A stretch of DNA of 64,000 bases from Rugalucina vietnamica (taxonomy: Eukaryota > Mollusca > Bivalvia > Lucinida > Lucinidae), in NCBI GenBank assembly GCA_964017185.1, contig OZ024874.1:38788721-38852720 (forward strand), written 5' to 3'. The notes under the pieces are model-generated. The model searched no databases. It saw only the letters and a program-made list of their open reading frames with translations, and was not told where the DNA came from. The translations under genes were made by a program, and so were the position numbers. Shown in pieces: positions 24,453 through 38,300 of the stretch (position 1 is the first letter of the stretch; each line of letters opens with the position of its first letter).

Positions 24453-26287
24453 CATTTTAACAAGTTTAACAGGATATCTCACAAAAATGACCGACTATAC
24501 CAGTTTGACTTCCATAACCCTTGTAACATAGTCTGACATCACTGACTCTGATAAAGTGTATACAATCAATTGACCATAATACACTGGGCCTTGGACTTCA
24601 TCTGGCCAATACTGGTCACATGGAGGAACAACCCAGTGCCTCTCTGCTGTATAGCTCCTCGGTAGTGAGCCCTACAATATAATACAACACTGACCGCATG
24701 GAGGAACCATCCCTACAATATAATACGAACAGCTACAAGGCTATAATATAGGTGATATTTACAAAATTTTATAAGGGATAATGGTAACTTTTCCGAATAC
24801 TAATTAAATATGGATACGGAACAGAAATGTCACTTGTTTTGGTCTTATTTTTTGTTAAGTGGCAGTGGGGCAAACGTGTCTTATTTGCGTCTGCTATAAA
24901 TACAAATATATCAGTCAGCTACATAAGTAAAGAAGGGTACAAGTAGGCAAAGATCAGGAAAAGGCGCCATTTGTGTTGATATGTCTTACTTTTCCCGTTT
25001 CCAATCGCTTGGTCAACATAACTATCATGTCGACATCGTACTCCCATACCATTCTCCAGAAATCATTCTTTGTTGCTGGGGTAGGTCCTTGTGTTGCTAT
25101 GTAATTCTTGGTTGTGATGTATTCCTAGGGAATAATTGGTTAAATCTGCATATCTTAATCACGATTATAAAACGTTAAGGCTCAGATTAAATGACATTGA
25201 ATACAAAACTTCTACTGTACACAAGTTTTCTGAATTTTAATTTGTTGTTAAAACATGTCAATAAGCGGCAAGAAAGGTTGATCGTCTGCTACTTAACGAT
25301 TGTTTTATCATTATTTATCTGCGTGTCCTTATGATTCATTGACTGGTTGGAGATACACCACGAGGACAGAACAACTAATCAAATGTTGTGAGTCACTACA
25401 GGAGCTGAGGGTAAGGTTACGGCCCTGGAAACAGGTTTAAGCCCCCTCCCCCAGTAATTTTATACTACTGATCGTTCCCAGGCGATACTTATGATGTGGT
25501 TCTAATTGCTTTATGTTTTGATGCTGATATGGTGTGTTGTTTGCAACTTAAGTACTACGTTTTCATATATTAAATTAAGTTCGGGTAACTGAGTGACCAC
25601 CAATTGGGAAATAGCGGCTCACACGGATCACGATCGTTTTTTAAAGTGGGGATTTCTTTCTAATTGTGCCATTTTCTGATCATTGCTTAGTTCTACGATG
25701 ATAGATTTACTCAAGATTGGTGTGCAAACGAAACACTTTGAACAACGCGGATACTTTACAATTTTTTTGATATTTCCTTTCAGTTACCAGGATTAATTTT
25801 TACACCTATTATCTCACCGGAATGAAGTTTGCGTTGATGAAGTCTGAGCCCTCTTCCCCGTCTATAGGCATCAGTCTAACTCTGGAGTCGTCGACTGAAA
25901 AATAACCGCTTACCATGACACTATCACATTGGTGACGAATGGATTTTCCCATTGTTGTCATATGGGTGAGTTCACTTTCATTTTAGGAGAATCAGGAGTG
26001 GTTTTAAACTCTTATTCATTTTTCGAAAACAAATCTCAAAGCAAACGGCAGAATAGTTCAAAATTGGACGCTTCGTTCTGCGGCGCCAAACCTTGGGCTA
26101 TACTGTTTGCCTATTTCCCATAATAAGGACGCCATACATATACGAGTTAATTCATATCAATTCATAATTATTCAGACGGTGATGAGTTCGAGTCTCATCG
26201 ATAGACATGGGTGTGTCGAGAATTTAATCTTAAAGATGATAGTAGAAACATATTGTAGTTCAATTCATTGAGTATTATTGACTGTTG

Positions 26288-26346
<59 letters not shown>

Positions 26347-29300
26347 GTTACTTACACGGTAAACTATTAGAAAATCTTGTTTTAGCTTTGCAAGCTTCAC
26401 TTTCTGCAATAGTAGTTGGAAGACACGGGCTTTCTTCATCTAAAAGCTGCCAAAATATTGTACCCATCATAGACCTAAGTATACTTTAAAATATGTAGAT
26501 CACAGTTGAATATAAAAGTAATGTTTGCACGCCATTATATTCATAAACGTCATAGATTACCCACTGGCCGTCATATGGCGATATGACTTGATGTGTGTGC
26601 GTTTACAATCTAGATTTAAGGATGTTCGCTGCAAATGAAAAAGTATTCAAACCTTTTTTCACCGCTCTTTTTTTATTCCAAAATATAAAATAAGACATAT
26701 GAAAACAAAATAAATATTGGGTAGTGTGCATTTTTTCAAGCTACAGGCCTCTGAATGAGACCTCTAAACATGTTTGAAAATGAGAAAGAATAATTTCATA
26801 TTCAATTCTTTCACATATACCTGCCTGGACAAACAATGCATCACGAATGCTTTCAAACGTCATTTTGTTTAAAAGTAACGCTTACTACTTTGTACCTAAA
26901 GCAAACTAAATTTTCATCTTGAAGTTGATGACATTTGTTTTCGACTCATTTAACAACCCTACCCCCTAACTTGAAATGTCGGAACAATTCAATATTTATA
27001 AGTGTGTCAAATCCATGTTTGTAGATTCAAACTTTTTCTTGTATTTTCACACAACACAGAACTTGTTCATATCTTTCAAATAAAAGAATGAAATATATAG
27101 GGTAGTGCGCCTATAAGAGAGAACCAACAACTTGAAAATCGCCATTTTAAGCCTATTTTCGGCTGTTTTATTTCTTACAACCCATTTTATAAAACCGCCA
27201 AAATTTTATTACTAGCACACCAAAGTAAGAAATATTGATAAAGAAGACCTTGTATACATCTACTCATCAGATCAGTGCTAGTAAGTGTAATATTCAAGTT
27301 TAATCTACCCTACCCCCTAAATTTGTTGACACTTAAAACTTTCTAAAAAGTTGCAGAAAATGGGGTAAAAAATGAAGTCCCATAGATTGACAATTTTCAT
27401 GACTCGTTCAATGAATATCATCAATATGTATTCAAATATAAAATGTTAGGAAAATATCTGCAACCGTTTACGAGATATTCAACAAAATAAAAACAGGAAG
27501 TTCCGAAATGTCAAATGTTAGCAGCGAACATCCATAAAATAAGTTGGTATCTGATCTCGGCCATGGATGAAAGACGTTGCTCTTTTCTATTTTAAGTTTA
27601 ATTGTTATTTTCATTCCAAGCAGTTTTTATGTTCATCTTAATACTTGGGATACAACCGTTGATTTTTTTTAAAAACGCCGATGCTTTACGCGTCCGGAGT
27701 TTGACAGCTGAAGACCATATGCCTTAAGGGTGTTTAGTTGATGTAACACTAAAATACTTAGAGGTATTGAGAATTAAAATGGTTGGTTGACAGGCATTAA
27801 CACATACTCTGAAACCATCCGCAAACAGTTTATTTTCTTCCTTATGCATGACTTCAACATATAATGGGAACTCTCTGAGGCTGATCACTGATGGTCTGAA
27901 GAAATAAAATTTAGCATGTTTAATTCATTCTATCATGAAGTCAGACACATGAAACGAAACCACATGAATCGTGCATTATATGTAATGTACAAAGAGCACT
28001 ATACTTTCTTATGTTTCTTGTGGTATATCATATGTTTCAAAACGTTCATAGTCAAGATATTGCAGTAGGTGCTTGGGTCATCATAAATACTGAAATTATA
28101 GATTTGATCCTCAGAATTATTTTTGTCGAGAGCTACAAGTGAAAACTATGATTATGGTCATGAGAATCAGGAACTAATTACCCACCTGGGTTTGGTAACT
28201 CAAAGCCGACTTAAGCTTAAAATCAACTTACTATTATCTTAAGCATATCTTAGGGATTATGGTGACTAAATGAAAAGGACCTTAAGTTACGATGACAACT
28301 AAACAGCATCGTATCTTTACGGTCAACTCAAGCCCACCTTAGTGTCCTTATCTTACGAAGTGGCACCTTTCATTTAAAATGTTACGATAGCTTAGTGTAA
28401 CTGGAATAGCAAGGGCGTAAATCTTAAAGTCGTCATCTTTAAGCCATCCTAAGTATGTCGTAAGTAGGAGATCTTACGATGCCAGTAACTGCACAGCTGA
28501 TCAGCGTCTTTGTTTACGCTAGACACATAGTACTATCCATTTTCTTAAATACGAAATTTCGAGCTTCTAACCTGCTCCTGTGACTGTACGGACCGGTTTG
28601 AACCGGACATGATTGGAGACTCAGATTATTGTTTTTCTCATACAAAGGCTCATATACATGTATATACTTGTTTACCTGAAGGAGTTCCAGACTTTGATTT
28701 CCATGTTCAGCTGTTCGAAATCTGTGTTTTCTTTTCTTTTGGACACGCATCTTGAAACATACAGTAATATGATGGTATTTTTTTATATAAATCAAATTCA
28801 TCCGAGTCACCAAAATGTGGCAAATTGAACAAGGACGTGTAAATAATAAATAACAAACTTTCATCCGAAAATGCACATACATGTAACTACGCAAACTTTG
28901 ACTACTAGTGTTTCAATAGTTAGATATATTTGATAATAAATGACTTCTTTAGGATAGACGACAACCTTTCCGTCTAACCATCAGGAAAACATGTCCATGA
29001 AAAGTATACCCCCTTGAACCACACTTTTAATATAGAAAAATGGGGTTTGCAGGGGTATACCTATGTATCCGAAAATGCACATACATGTAACTACGCAAAC
29101 TTTGACTACTAGTGTTTCAATAGTTAGATATATTTGATAATAAATGACTTCTTTAGGATAGACGACAACCTTTCCGTCTAACCATCAGGAAAACATGTCC
29201 ATGAAAAGTATACCCCCTTGAACCACACTTTTAATATAGAAAAATGGGGTTTGCAGGGGTATACCTATGTTTCTTATTTTTGCTCCAATACATAGGTTGT

Positions 29301-32300
29301 GGGTACTCGTTAGAACGACCGAGGCGGTTCTACGAGTACCCAAAACCTACATGTATGTTTTGGAGCAAAAATAAGAAAGATATCAAAAATTTCTGATAAA
29401 GTTTTAGATTTTACAACCCAAAAAATTCTGTATATTGCATGGGCAAGTTTTCGTAATGTTATTCTCTTGGCGATGCAATAATATTTTGGTTGAAGCTATA
29501 GCTTAAGCAGAAAAAGCTGACAACATACACTTTACGAGATTTCCTCAGATACACAGCAGCACCAGCGGCAAACACAACTACGATGATAATAACGATAAAT
29601 GCAATCAGAATATCACCATTGTGTGTCGTTGATACGGAGCCATCTGCTAGTAAGAAGAAATTATAAAAAATGACTGTGAATTCGAAAAAAAAATAATGAC
29701 TACAAAATGTATTAAAATTGAAGATATTGGAAGCATTTTGTCATTTGAGTTGGAACATGCGCGAGATAGTCCCTGAGCCAGGCATTTGTTTTTGTTACAT
29801 GTCAAGGGGACTAAATCTAATACTAATGTTCTATTAGTCTAGCATGTGAAGATAAAATTTTATTATGATAACAGTCACAGATCGGTAGCTTATGGTCCCG
29901 AAAACGCACTTTCCGTTAGGTACCTAATTTCCGAAAATGTATTATTTTTACTTTTGACAAGGAAATGTTATTATTTTCATGCAAAATCCAAAGCTAGAAG
30001 ATTTCTTTTCCATAAACTTATTATGATAATGGTCAACATTGAATCTCTATGCACTAGCTCACTAAGACTATTGACTCGGATCCAAAAAAATCGGATTTAT
30101 TGGATCCGAGCTATTGATTAGAAAATAATTATAACCTATTAACAGCCATTATTATTATCTTTGATAATACATGTCTAATTTGTTTGGGAATACCTCCTAT
30201 GGTGTGCAAAAAGGCTCACTCAATTCCATTCTTTAAAAGGCTTAGCTTCAGAAGGAGCTAAGTTGGTACCACTGTTTATTCGATTTATGAGCCCTGCTGG
30301 TAGATCAAAGGACTGTCATGAGGTTATAAAGAGGTTCCTAAAGGATAATACCTGTAGTACCACTGTTTATTGCGTTTATGGTCCCTGCTTAACATGTGCA
30401 ATAACATTTCCTCCCTCTACAATCAATATTGATTTTGGTCCCTACCTGTATTCTTATTCATTGTCAGGCTACTAAGTTTTCTGGTGTCCTGTCCCTTATG
30501 ATTGATAAGCTAATGACCCTCAATGGATAGGGAAATACATGTACATGTATTTCAATATTTTTGTTGCAATAACAAAAAACGATTTTACCACCTTTGCAAA
30601 CAGGTACCGTAGCGTCCCACTGGCCATCCGACAAACACTGTATTGTATCGTTTCCATGCACCCGGAAACCATCATCGCAGGAAATAGTTACTCGGGTTCC
30701 TTTTTGATAAATTTTGACATCGGTAGACTGTTTCACATTGTCATTTTTGATACTATGAGGCAGTCTACAATCTGAAATACATTGATACATGTTTTCTATA
30801 GAATTAAGTTCCAAACAGATTTATTGAAGGCATGTTTCATCAAATGTAAGACTGAATCCATAACTGGGAAAGGCATGTGTCGATAAAAACAAAGCGTATT
30901 GTTTGTGTATATGGCTTGCCTTTGCTGAGCTTTTGAGTTAAATTAACCTGTACTTACATTTATAACATACTGGCATAGGATAGGACCAGCTTCCATTTGC
31001 CGAGCAGATACTTGTCGCCCAATCCTGTTCCAGATAGAACCCGTCATTGCATTTGAAATTTGCTATAGATCGATAGGTCGTTGAATTAGGAGGAAAATAG
31101 CTGACGATCCCATTCAAGAATGGCTCTTTCTGGTCAATCTTCATACAATCTAAAGGGACTCTCAAATTTCAGAACAGGCCGACACTAACCAGACTGTTCA
31201 GCAACAGAAAATAGCTAGAAGCTTATAATTCCAGATTTAGAAAGTAGAGGCGTCTTACTATCTTTGGGGTGGAAATAAAAGTGCTGATCAGCAGACAGGT
31301 ACAGTTACCGCACAGCTAATCTGCGCCTTTCTTTTTGCATATTCAAATTGTTGGTTTTCTGATGCAGTGGCTCAGGTATATACCAATAGCGATGATGACA
31401 AATTCTAATATTGATACCAACAGCCTATCTCCAGGGGCAAGTGATGTTTAAAAATTCTTACATACACATTTACGTTGCCTATAAATGGGTTTCTTTTATC
31501 GTAGACTCACGCCACAGGTTTACCTGTATAAATATGAATTGCACGTCTATTCCTGTCGGTCAAATACGTTTTTTTCATATTCATAACTGTAAGTCAATGA
31601 CTTGAGTATACGACAAAAAATATACAATGACCACAGTATTGATTTTTAGCTCACCTGAGCCGTTAGGCTCACTAGGTGAGCTTAAAGTATACCCATGCTA
31701 CGTCGTTCGTCGTCGCTGTAGTTATCTACAATATTCAAACATCTTCTCATCTGAAGTTAAATTTCATGGTGAGCTTCCTTAAGAAGGGGGGGGGGGAGTT
31801 TGTATAAATGGTCCATGTCACAGGACCAAGATGGCCACCAGTGCTATAAATAGCAAAATCTTCTCTGGAACGAGTGGACCGATTTCAATGAAACTTGGTT
31901 TGTAGCATTGGGGACTCCCTGCCCATCGTAGTTTGTATAAATCATGACCTTGGGTTGACCATGACATATTTTACGGCCAGGCCAATTTTAGTAAAAAAAA
32001 AACAAAAGAAAAGAAAATGTAGAAACTGTTGGATTTTTCGGGAAGTTTTGTAGCCTGTAACTTGAAAGTTGCCAGATACAAACAACTTAAAGAGTTTATG
32101 AAGTTATCTAGTAAGTATTTAAGATCGGGGTCATTTCTTGAGCTTGGCCAAAGGTCATGGCAAAGGTAATTTTTTAAAATGTAAAACTTTATTATTTCAG
32201 AAACCGCTTGACCAATCAAAGCCAAATTTTATATGTAGTATCCTTAGGACGAGAGAATAGAAGTTTGCATAAATGATGATAAGCATCGGAGACTCCTACC

Positions 32301-35300
32301 CATTATAGTTTATATAAATCATGACCTTGGGTTAACCTTGATTTATTTTACTGCAAGGTCAATTTTGGTCACATAAGCTTTTCAATGCAAGTGAAAACCT
32401 TGATTTTTTTTCAAGAAGTTTTGTAACCTGTGACCTGAAAGTTGGTAGATACAGACAACTTATTGCGTTTATGAAGTTATGTGAGTATTTAAGGTAAAGA
32501 TCATTGCTTGACCTTGGCCAAAGGTCATTTACATACATGTAATCTCAGGTTAGCGATATCAGGATAATTGGTCCTCTGGTTGTCTCCTGTGACATTAGCT
32601 ATTTAGTGAATTGAATACGGAACTCAAAGTGACGTTGGAGAAGACAACTTTACATTGTCGCTTATGCGTGTATGATAATACAAATCGTTTTGACAGTGTC
32701 GACAATGTAATCATATTCCCAACATCGACGCATGTTTATCATAGTATAGCTCGATTTTGACCTCTGGTGCGTCAAATGTCAGACGAGTCCATGAAGTAGC
32801 ATGTTAGAGGAAAATCTAGGCGGAAAGATTTCCGTATCACTTCGGTTACACATATCCATGGTAGTAAGTAGTTGTACTATTACAATCTGAATACGCCGTC
32901 ACGGGCTACCTCATGGGATTGCCCAACTCCGTTTTGACGCGCAAGGGGTCAAAATCGAGCTATATCTCCTATACGGTATCAAAATATACTACATTACAAA
33001 AACTTGATAAATTCCACAAACTAAAATCGATACAGGCATATCACAGTGACTGCTAACCCAGCAGGCACCTGACGTCTGTTTGACGTCAGATATTGGTTGT
33101 ATTTTGGTCGCGACGTCATATAACCAATTTCCAACGTCTATCAGACGTCATTTCCTGACGTCTTTTGGACGTCTGGATTGGACGTTGTTTTGACGTCAAA
33201 CTAGTTCGTCTGTTAGACGTCGTAATCAAGACGTGATTTAGACCTTGTGTTTTTCATACTTCTGACCATGTGTGGTGTGCAAATTAATGAAACTTCACTT
33301 TGGGTAAAAATCAGATCATTCGTTTCGTGTGTTTCTTTTGCTTTCTTCCTTTCTTTTTTTTCTATGTTACTTCCAGCAGACATTTGACGTCCGTTGGACG
33401 TCAGATTGACGTCAGACTCCAACGTCATAATAACGTTGGAGTAGGTTGATTTTGAAAGTTTGTTTGTTGTCAAAACTAGACGTCAATCTGACGTGCTAAA
33501 GCCAACGTCGGTTTAACGTCTGAAAGCTGACGTCAATCTGACGTCCTAAAAACGACGTTTGAATTCATGTCATATAAATAGTTTAAGGTGTATATTTTTT
33601 CGCATTTTTGAATAACAGTGGATTCAGAAGAGCAGTGATGCACTTTTGATAGTCCCTTTCACTCCTTTGATAGAGTTTTTCGGAACATACAAAATGTTCA
33701 AGATATTAATTCAGCCTGATGTTGGTACATCTTATTTAAGCAAAATTTTATTGCTTAATGGTGCTAAAACCAATAAGACAATAGTGTGAGAAATAAGATT
33801 ATTCTGAGCAATGGTGAAATAAATATTAAAATATACAAATTTTATTTTCATCTTAATTGAAAGTTTGATAATTTAGTGAAAGACTTTATTTTGATTAATA
33901 GATAATCATTTTTTTTTTTACATTAATTAAGCATGAGGGCGAAATATGGGATTTCCCATACGAGACACAGATATGACTTTTAAGTGGCAAGGTTGAAATT
34001 ATTATTTGAATTTGATATTATATAGAGGATCTTACACGAGTGGTCATTTCATATGAAATTTATTAAACGAGCCTTCAGCGAGTTTAATAAATTTCATATG
34101 AAATGACCACGAGTGTAAGATTCGTTTTATCATATGACTTCTAAAATAGGATTTTATCGCCTTCGAAGTGGACATATTTTCAATGAAAATTTACATTGTT
34201 GTTACGGACGTCGTCAATGACGTTACGTATTCCCGCAAAAGTGTTATTACACGTGTGGTCATACGATTTTTATGACATGACGTTATCCACTGGAAAACAG
34301 CGACGTCATTTAAGAAATGAATTTCATTTTTCTGGTGTTCATGGAGCTATGAACCGCAGTGGGTCGCTAGCAAAGTGAATGAACCCCGAAGGGGTTCATG
34401 TAAGCTTTGCTAGCGACCCACTGCGGTTCATAGCTCCATGAACAACAGAAAAATTAAACTCATTGCTTATATTACATTCATTTCTCTCTATCGCTTGTTG
34501 AAAATCACCAATGCGGTCACATTTACAAGCAAACAAAGAATCTACACACAGTGGATGTTCAAACAGCGGAACGGCGTCGACGTTTACAACGTCCCATCAG
34601 ATTGGCGAGATTCATGTTTTTGACGTCAAGTTTGGATTACGTCACGTCGCGTGACACAATGTTGTTCATGGAAGTATGAACACAGATGGACATCTAATGG
34701 TTCATCTAATGAGGTTTTAGAAAAATGTAAATATATGATAATACATAATATGTGTAACGAATTATGTCAGTTTAAGGGCAGCTAACTCTGTCGACATATA
34801 TCAAAAACACGTCCCCAGCAGGCATCTGACGTCAACTTGACGTCGGATATTGGTTGTATTTTGGTCACGACGTCATACAACCAATAACCAACGTCCACCT
34901 GACGTCCAGTCCTGACGTCAGTGGACGTATTGATATGACGTCGAAATGACGCTGGATTCAAACGTAAGTCTAACGTCATATGTCGACAGAGTTAGCTGCC
35001 CTTGAACTGACATAATTTCTTGCGCAAATGTAACAACATCTTCAAATAATAATTTCAACATTGCCACTTTTAAAAAAGCCATATCTAGGTCTCGTATCGG
35101 AAATCACCATGCTTAATCAATTTAGAAAAAAAATAATTATTTGTTAATCAAAATAAAGTCTTTCACTAAATTATTAAACCTTCTATTAAGACGAAAATGA
35201 AATTTGTATATTTTAATACTTATTTCACCATTTTAAATTATTGATTGTTCACAATAGTCTTATTATTTACACTAATGTCTTATTTGTTTTAGCACCATAT

Positions 35301-38300
35301 AACAATAAAATTTGACATGAATAAGACAAACCAATATCAAAGTGACTTAACATCTTAAACATTTTGTATATCCCGAAATGTTTATCCAAGTACTGTTTAA
35401 GGTGGACCCAGGAACGGTGTCAAACGAAAAACAAAAACAAAAAAATCAACCTAGTACTGGTTTTTACCCAGGAACGGTATTACAAAAAGCAAATCCCGGT
35501 TTGAGCCTTCGGGTGCTCGCCGGGAAAAGCAACCTCCAAGTACTGGTTCTACCCAGGAAAGGTAACTAAAAGCAACCCCTAGTACTGGTTGGTTCCCAGG
35601 AAGAGAAAAACCGAAATGTTTATCCAAGTACTGTTTAAGGTGGACCCAGGAACGGTGTCAAACGAAAAACAAAAACAAAAAAAATCAACCTAGTACTGGT
35701 TTTTACCCAGGAACGGTATTACAAAAAGCAAACCCCGGTTTGAGCCTTCGGGTGCTCGCCGGGAAAAGCAACCTCCAAGTACTGGTTCTACCCAGGAAAG
35801 GTAACTAAAAGCAAACCCTAGTACTGGTTGGTTCCCAGGAAGAAAAAAACCGAAATGTTTATCCAAGTACTGGTTAAGGTGGACCCAGGAACGGTGTCAA
35901 ACGAAAAACAAAAACAAAAAAATCAATCTAGTACTGGTTTTTACCCAGGAACGGTATTACAAAAAGCAAACCCCGGTTTGAGCCTTCGGGTGCTCGCCGG
36001 GAAAAGCAACCTCCAAGTACTGGTTCTACCCAGGAAAGGTAACTAAAAGCAAACCCTAGTACTGGTTGGTTCCCAAGAAGAAAAAAAACGACTAACTCTT
36101 TCAAAGGAGTGAAAGGGAATAACAATAGTGCATCACCGCACTACTGAATCCACTTCAGGATTTCAGAATGTTAATTAAACTGCGAACAAACATTCACGAT
36201 ATCGGTTTTAGCACGTCAGATTGACGTCTGTTTTTGACGTCAAACAAACTTTCAAAATCAACCTAACCCCAACGTCATTATGACGTCACATTTGAGACAT
36301 CAAACCAACGTTGTTTTTCTGACGTCAGAATGACGTCTGTTTTTGACGTCAGAATGACGTCTGTTTTTGACGTCAAACAAACTTTCAAAATCAACCTAAA
36401 TCCAACGTCATTATGACGTCGGAGTCTGACGTCTATCTGACGTCCAACTGACGTCAAATGTCTGCTGGGAATGTACAACACATCACTATGAATATCCTTC
36501 GACAAGTGTATACGTGACTGTTTGGAACTCCTTGCTGAAGTTGTAACACAGAGGGGATGTTATATGACGATATGAGCCTGTGTGTGAGAAAACCAACAAT
36601 TTTGATTCTGACCAGGTCCGACACAAATTGGCCTTTACAGTCAAAGAAGGTGGCTAGAGGCTTGACATTTTGTATTTAAGTAGAAGAGGGATTGTACTAT
36701 CTATGTAGCGAAAATAAAGGCGCTGATCAGCTTCGTGGTTACCGCGAAGCTGATCTGCCCCTTTGTTTTCGCCTATGCAGATTGTTGGTTTTCCCATACA
36801 GCGGCTCATATGAAAAATAAAATTAAACAGTCCAACACACAAATATACAAATTCCACTAAGTGTATAGGAATATGTATAATGTATCAAATGACCTAGTTG
36901 AAGCCCTTTGTGGCGATTATAATTGGCAGCCTCAGCCAAAGTATATGTTGAGATAGATTTTTTGGAATTACCTAGTCTCCTGCAAACCGGAACATTTCCA
37001 GACCAGTGGCCGTTGGCAAGGCAGGATAGTTTAGACTCCCCCTCCAGTCTAAAACCTTCGTCGCAATGAATCAATGCCACATTTTCGTAAGCTGTTGAAT
37101 CATAATGATAGCTGGCATACCCATTTTCTGGCAGAATTATATTGAGACAGTCTGCAAAGTGCGGCAAGACAATAATAAATCACAGAAACATTGTTATTAG
37201 TTTAGTTGTAGTATTTATAACAAAAATTAAACTTATGTAAACAATAAAAAGTATATTTCATATCTTTAAACATGTTTTGTACAAATAATATTGAAGGTAC
37301 AAGAACGTAATTATCAGGAAAAGACGCATTCAGAAAGAAATTCACACTCCAAATAAAACTGGTGGGCAAAACTTAATTGGCAATTAGGTAAGAATACTTA
37401 GAAAACATATCGTAAGCCGAGTGAGCAGCTATTTCCCAAAAGGCGACCACTCAGTTACCCGAACTTTACTAAAACCATGAAAAGGGCATGCTGTATACAT
37501 GCTTTATAATGGAAAATTACTCAAAGTATTTATTTACACTGAGAAAGTTAAAAGAGGCCACTTTTCAAACTCATTTTTGTTTTCTAAACCATGTTCAAAA
37601 TAATTTTATTGCATGTTGTTTTGCCTAACGACCTGTCTTTCAAGTAAGTAAATTTGCAAAAAGCTGAATTCCTGTTATTCATGTTGCTGTCTTCTTGCAT
37701 TTATAGAACAAAAAACGAATATTCTTATTGCAGCAACATATTTGAATTGATTTTATCTTACATCATGGCAGTCAGTAACACTTTCAAATAAATTAAAATG
37801 TAAAACACAACGCCTTAATATGACATTTAATTTGATGTTAATAAAGTGTGTGTTTTTGAAATGAGGGTACCTTTACTCTTGCTTCGGCTGTGTGAGAATT
37901 ATCACGCATTTTGGAATACAGAAACTCACAGAACCACTGTTAGACATTGGTTTATGCATATGATTATTGATTTCAATTGATCGTATTTTACTTTCTGAAC
38001 TAGAAGAAAAAATATAAGGCGGCCTCTTATCACTTTTTTCAGTGTACATCAGATGAACATGTCCGTGAAATGATTACCCCCTTATACCCCACTTTTATAT
38101 AGCAAAACTGGGTGATGCAGGGGTATATCTACTTTTTCTTATTTCTCCAAAACATATACTGTGGGTACTCATTAGAACCGCCTCGGCGAGGCGGACCGAG
38201 GCGGTTCTAACGTGTACCCTCAACCTATGTTTTGAGCAAAAATTAGAAAAACACCATTTTCTGCTGAAAGTTTTCATTTTTATGCCTATAAAAATCTCTT

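Larger units (their letters stand above)
33373..36469. repeat. 3.1-kb inverted repeat with GACGTC-rich ends
   Basis: The left arm starts CCAGCAGACATTTGACGTCC; the right arm ends TGACGTCAAATGTCTGCTGG. Further matching inverted pairs are AGTGATGCACTTTTGATAGT against CAATAGTGCATCACCGCACT, and ATACGAGACACAGATATGAC against AGCCATATCTAGGTCTCGTA. The right arm contains an inserted triple tandem (35373-36088). The centre contains a foldback and two further MITE-like elements. It lies in one RPTP-1 intron. Confidence 0.65.

Noticed and set aside
26170-26210. tRNA T-arm (GATGAGTTCGAGTCTCATC)
   Set aside because: A good T-arm and B box, but no A box or other arms upstream; could be chance or a worn SINE.
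35378-36046. Repeated 63-72-codon ORFs
   Set aside because: They recur only because the 238-bp unit is tandemly copied; no known motif.
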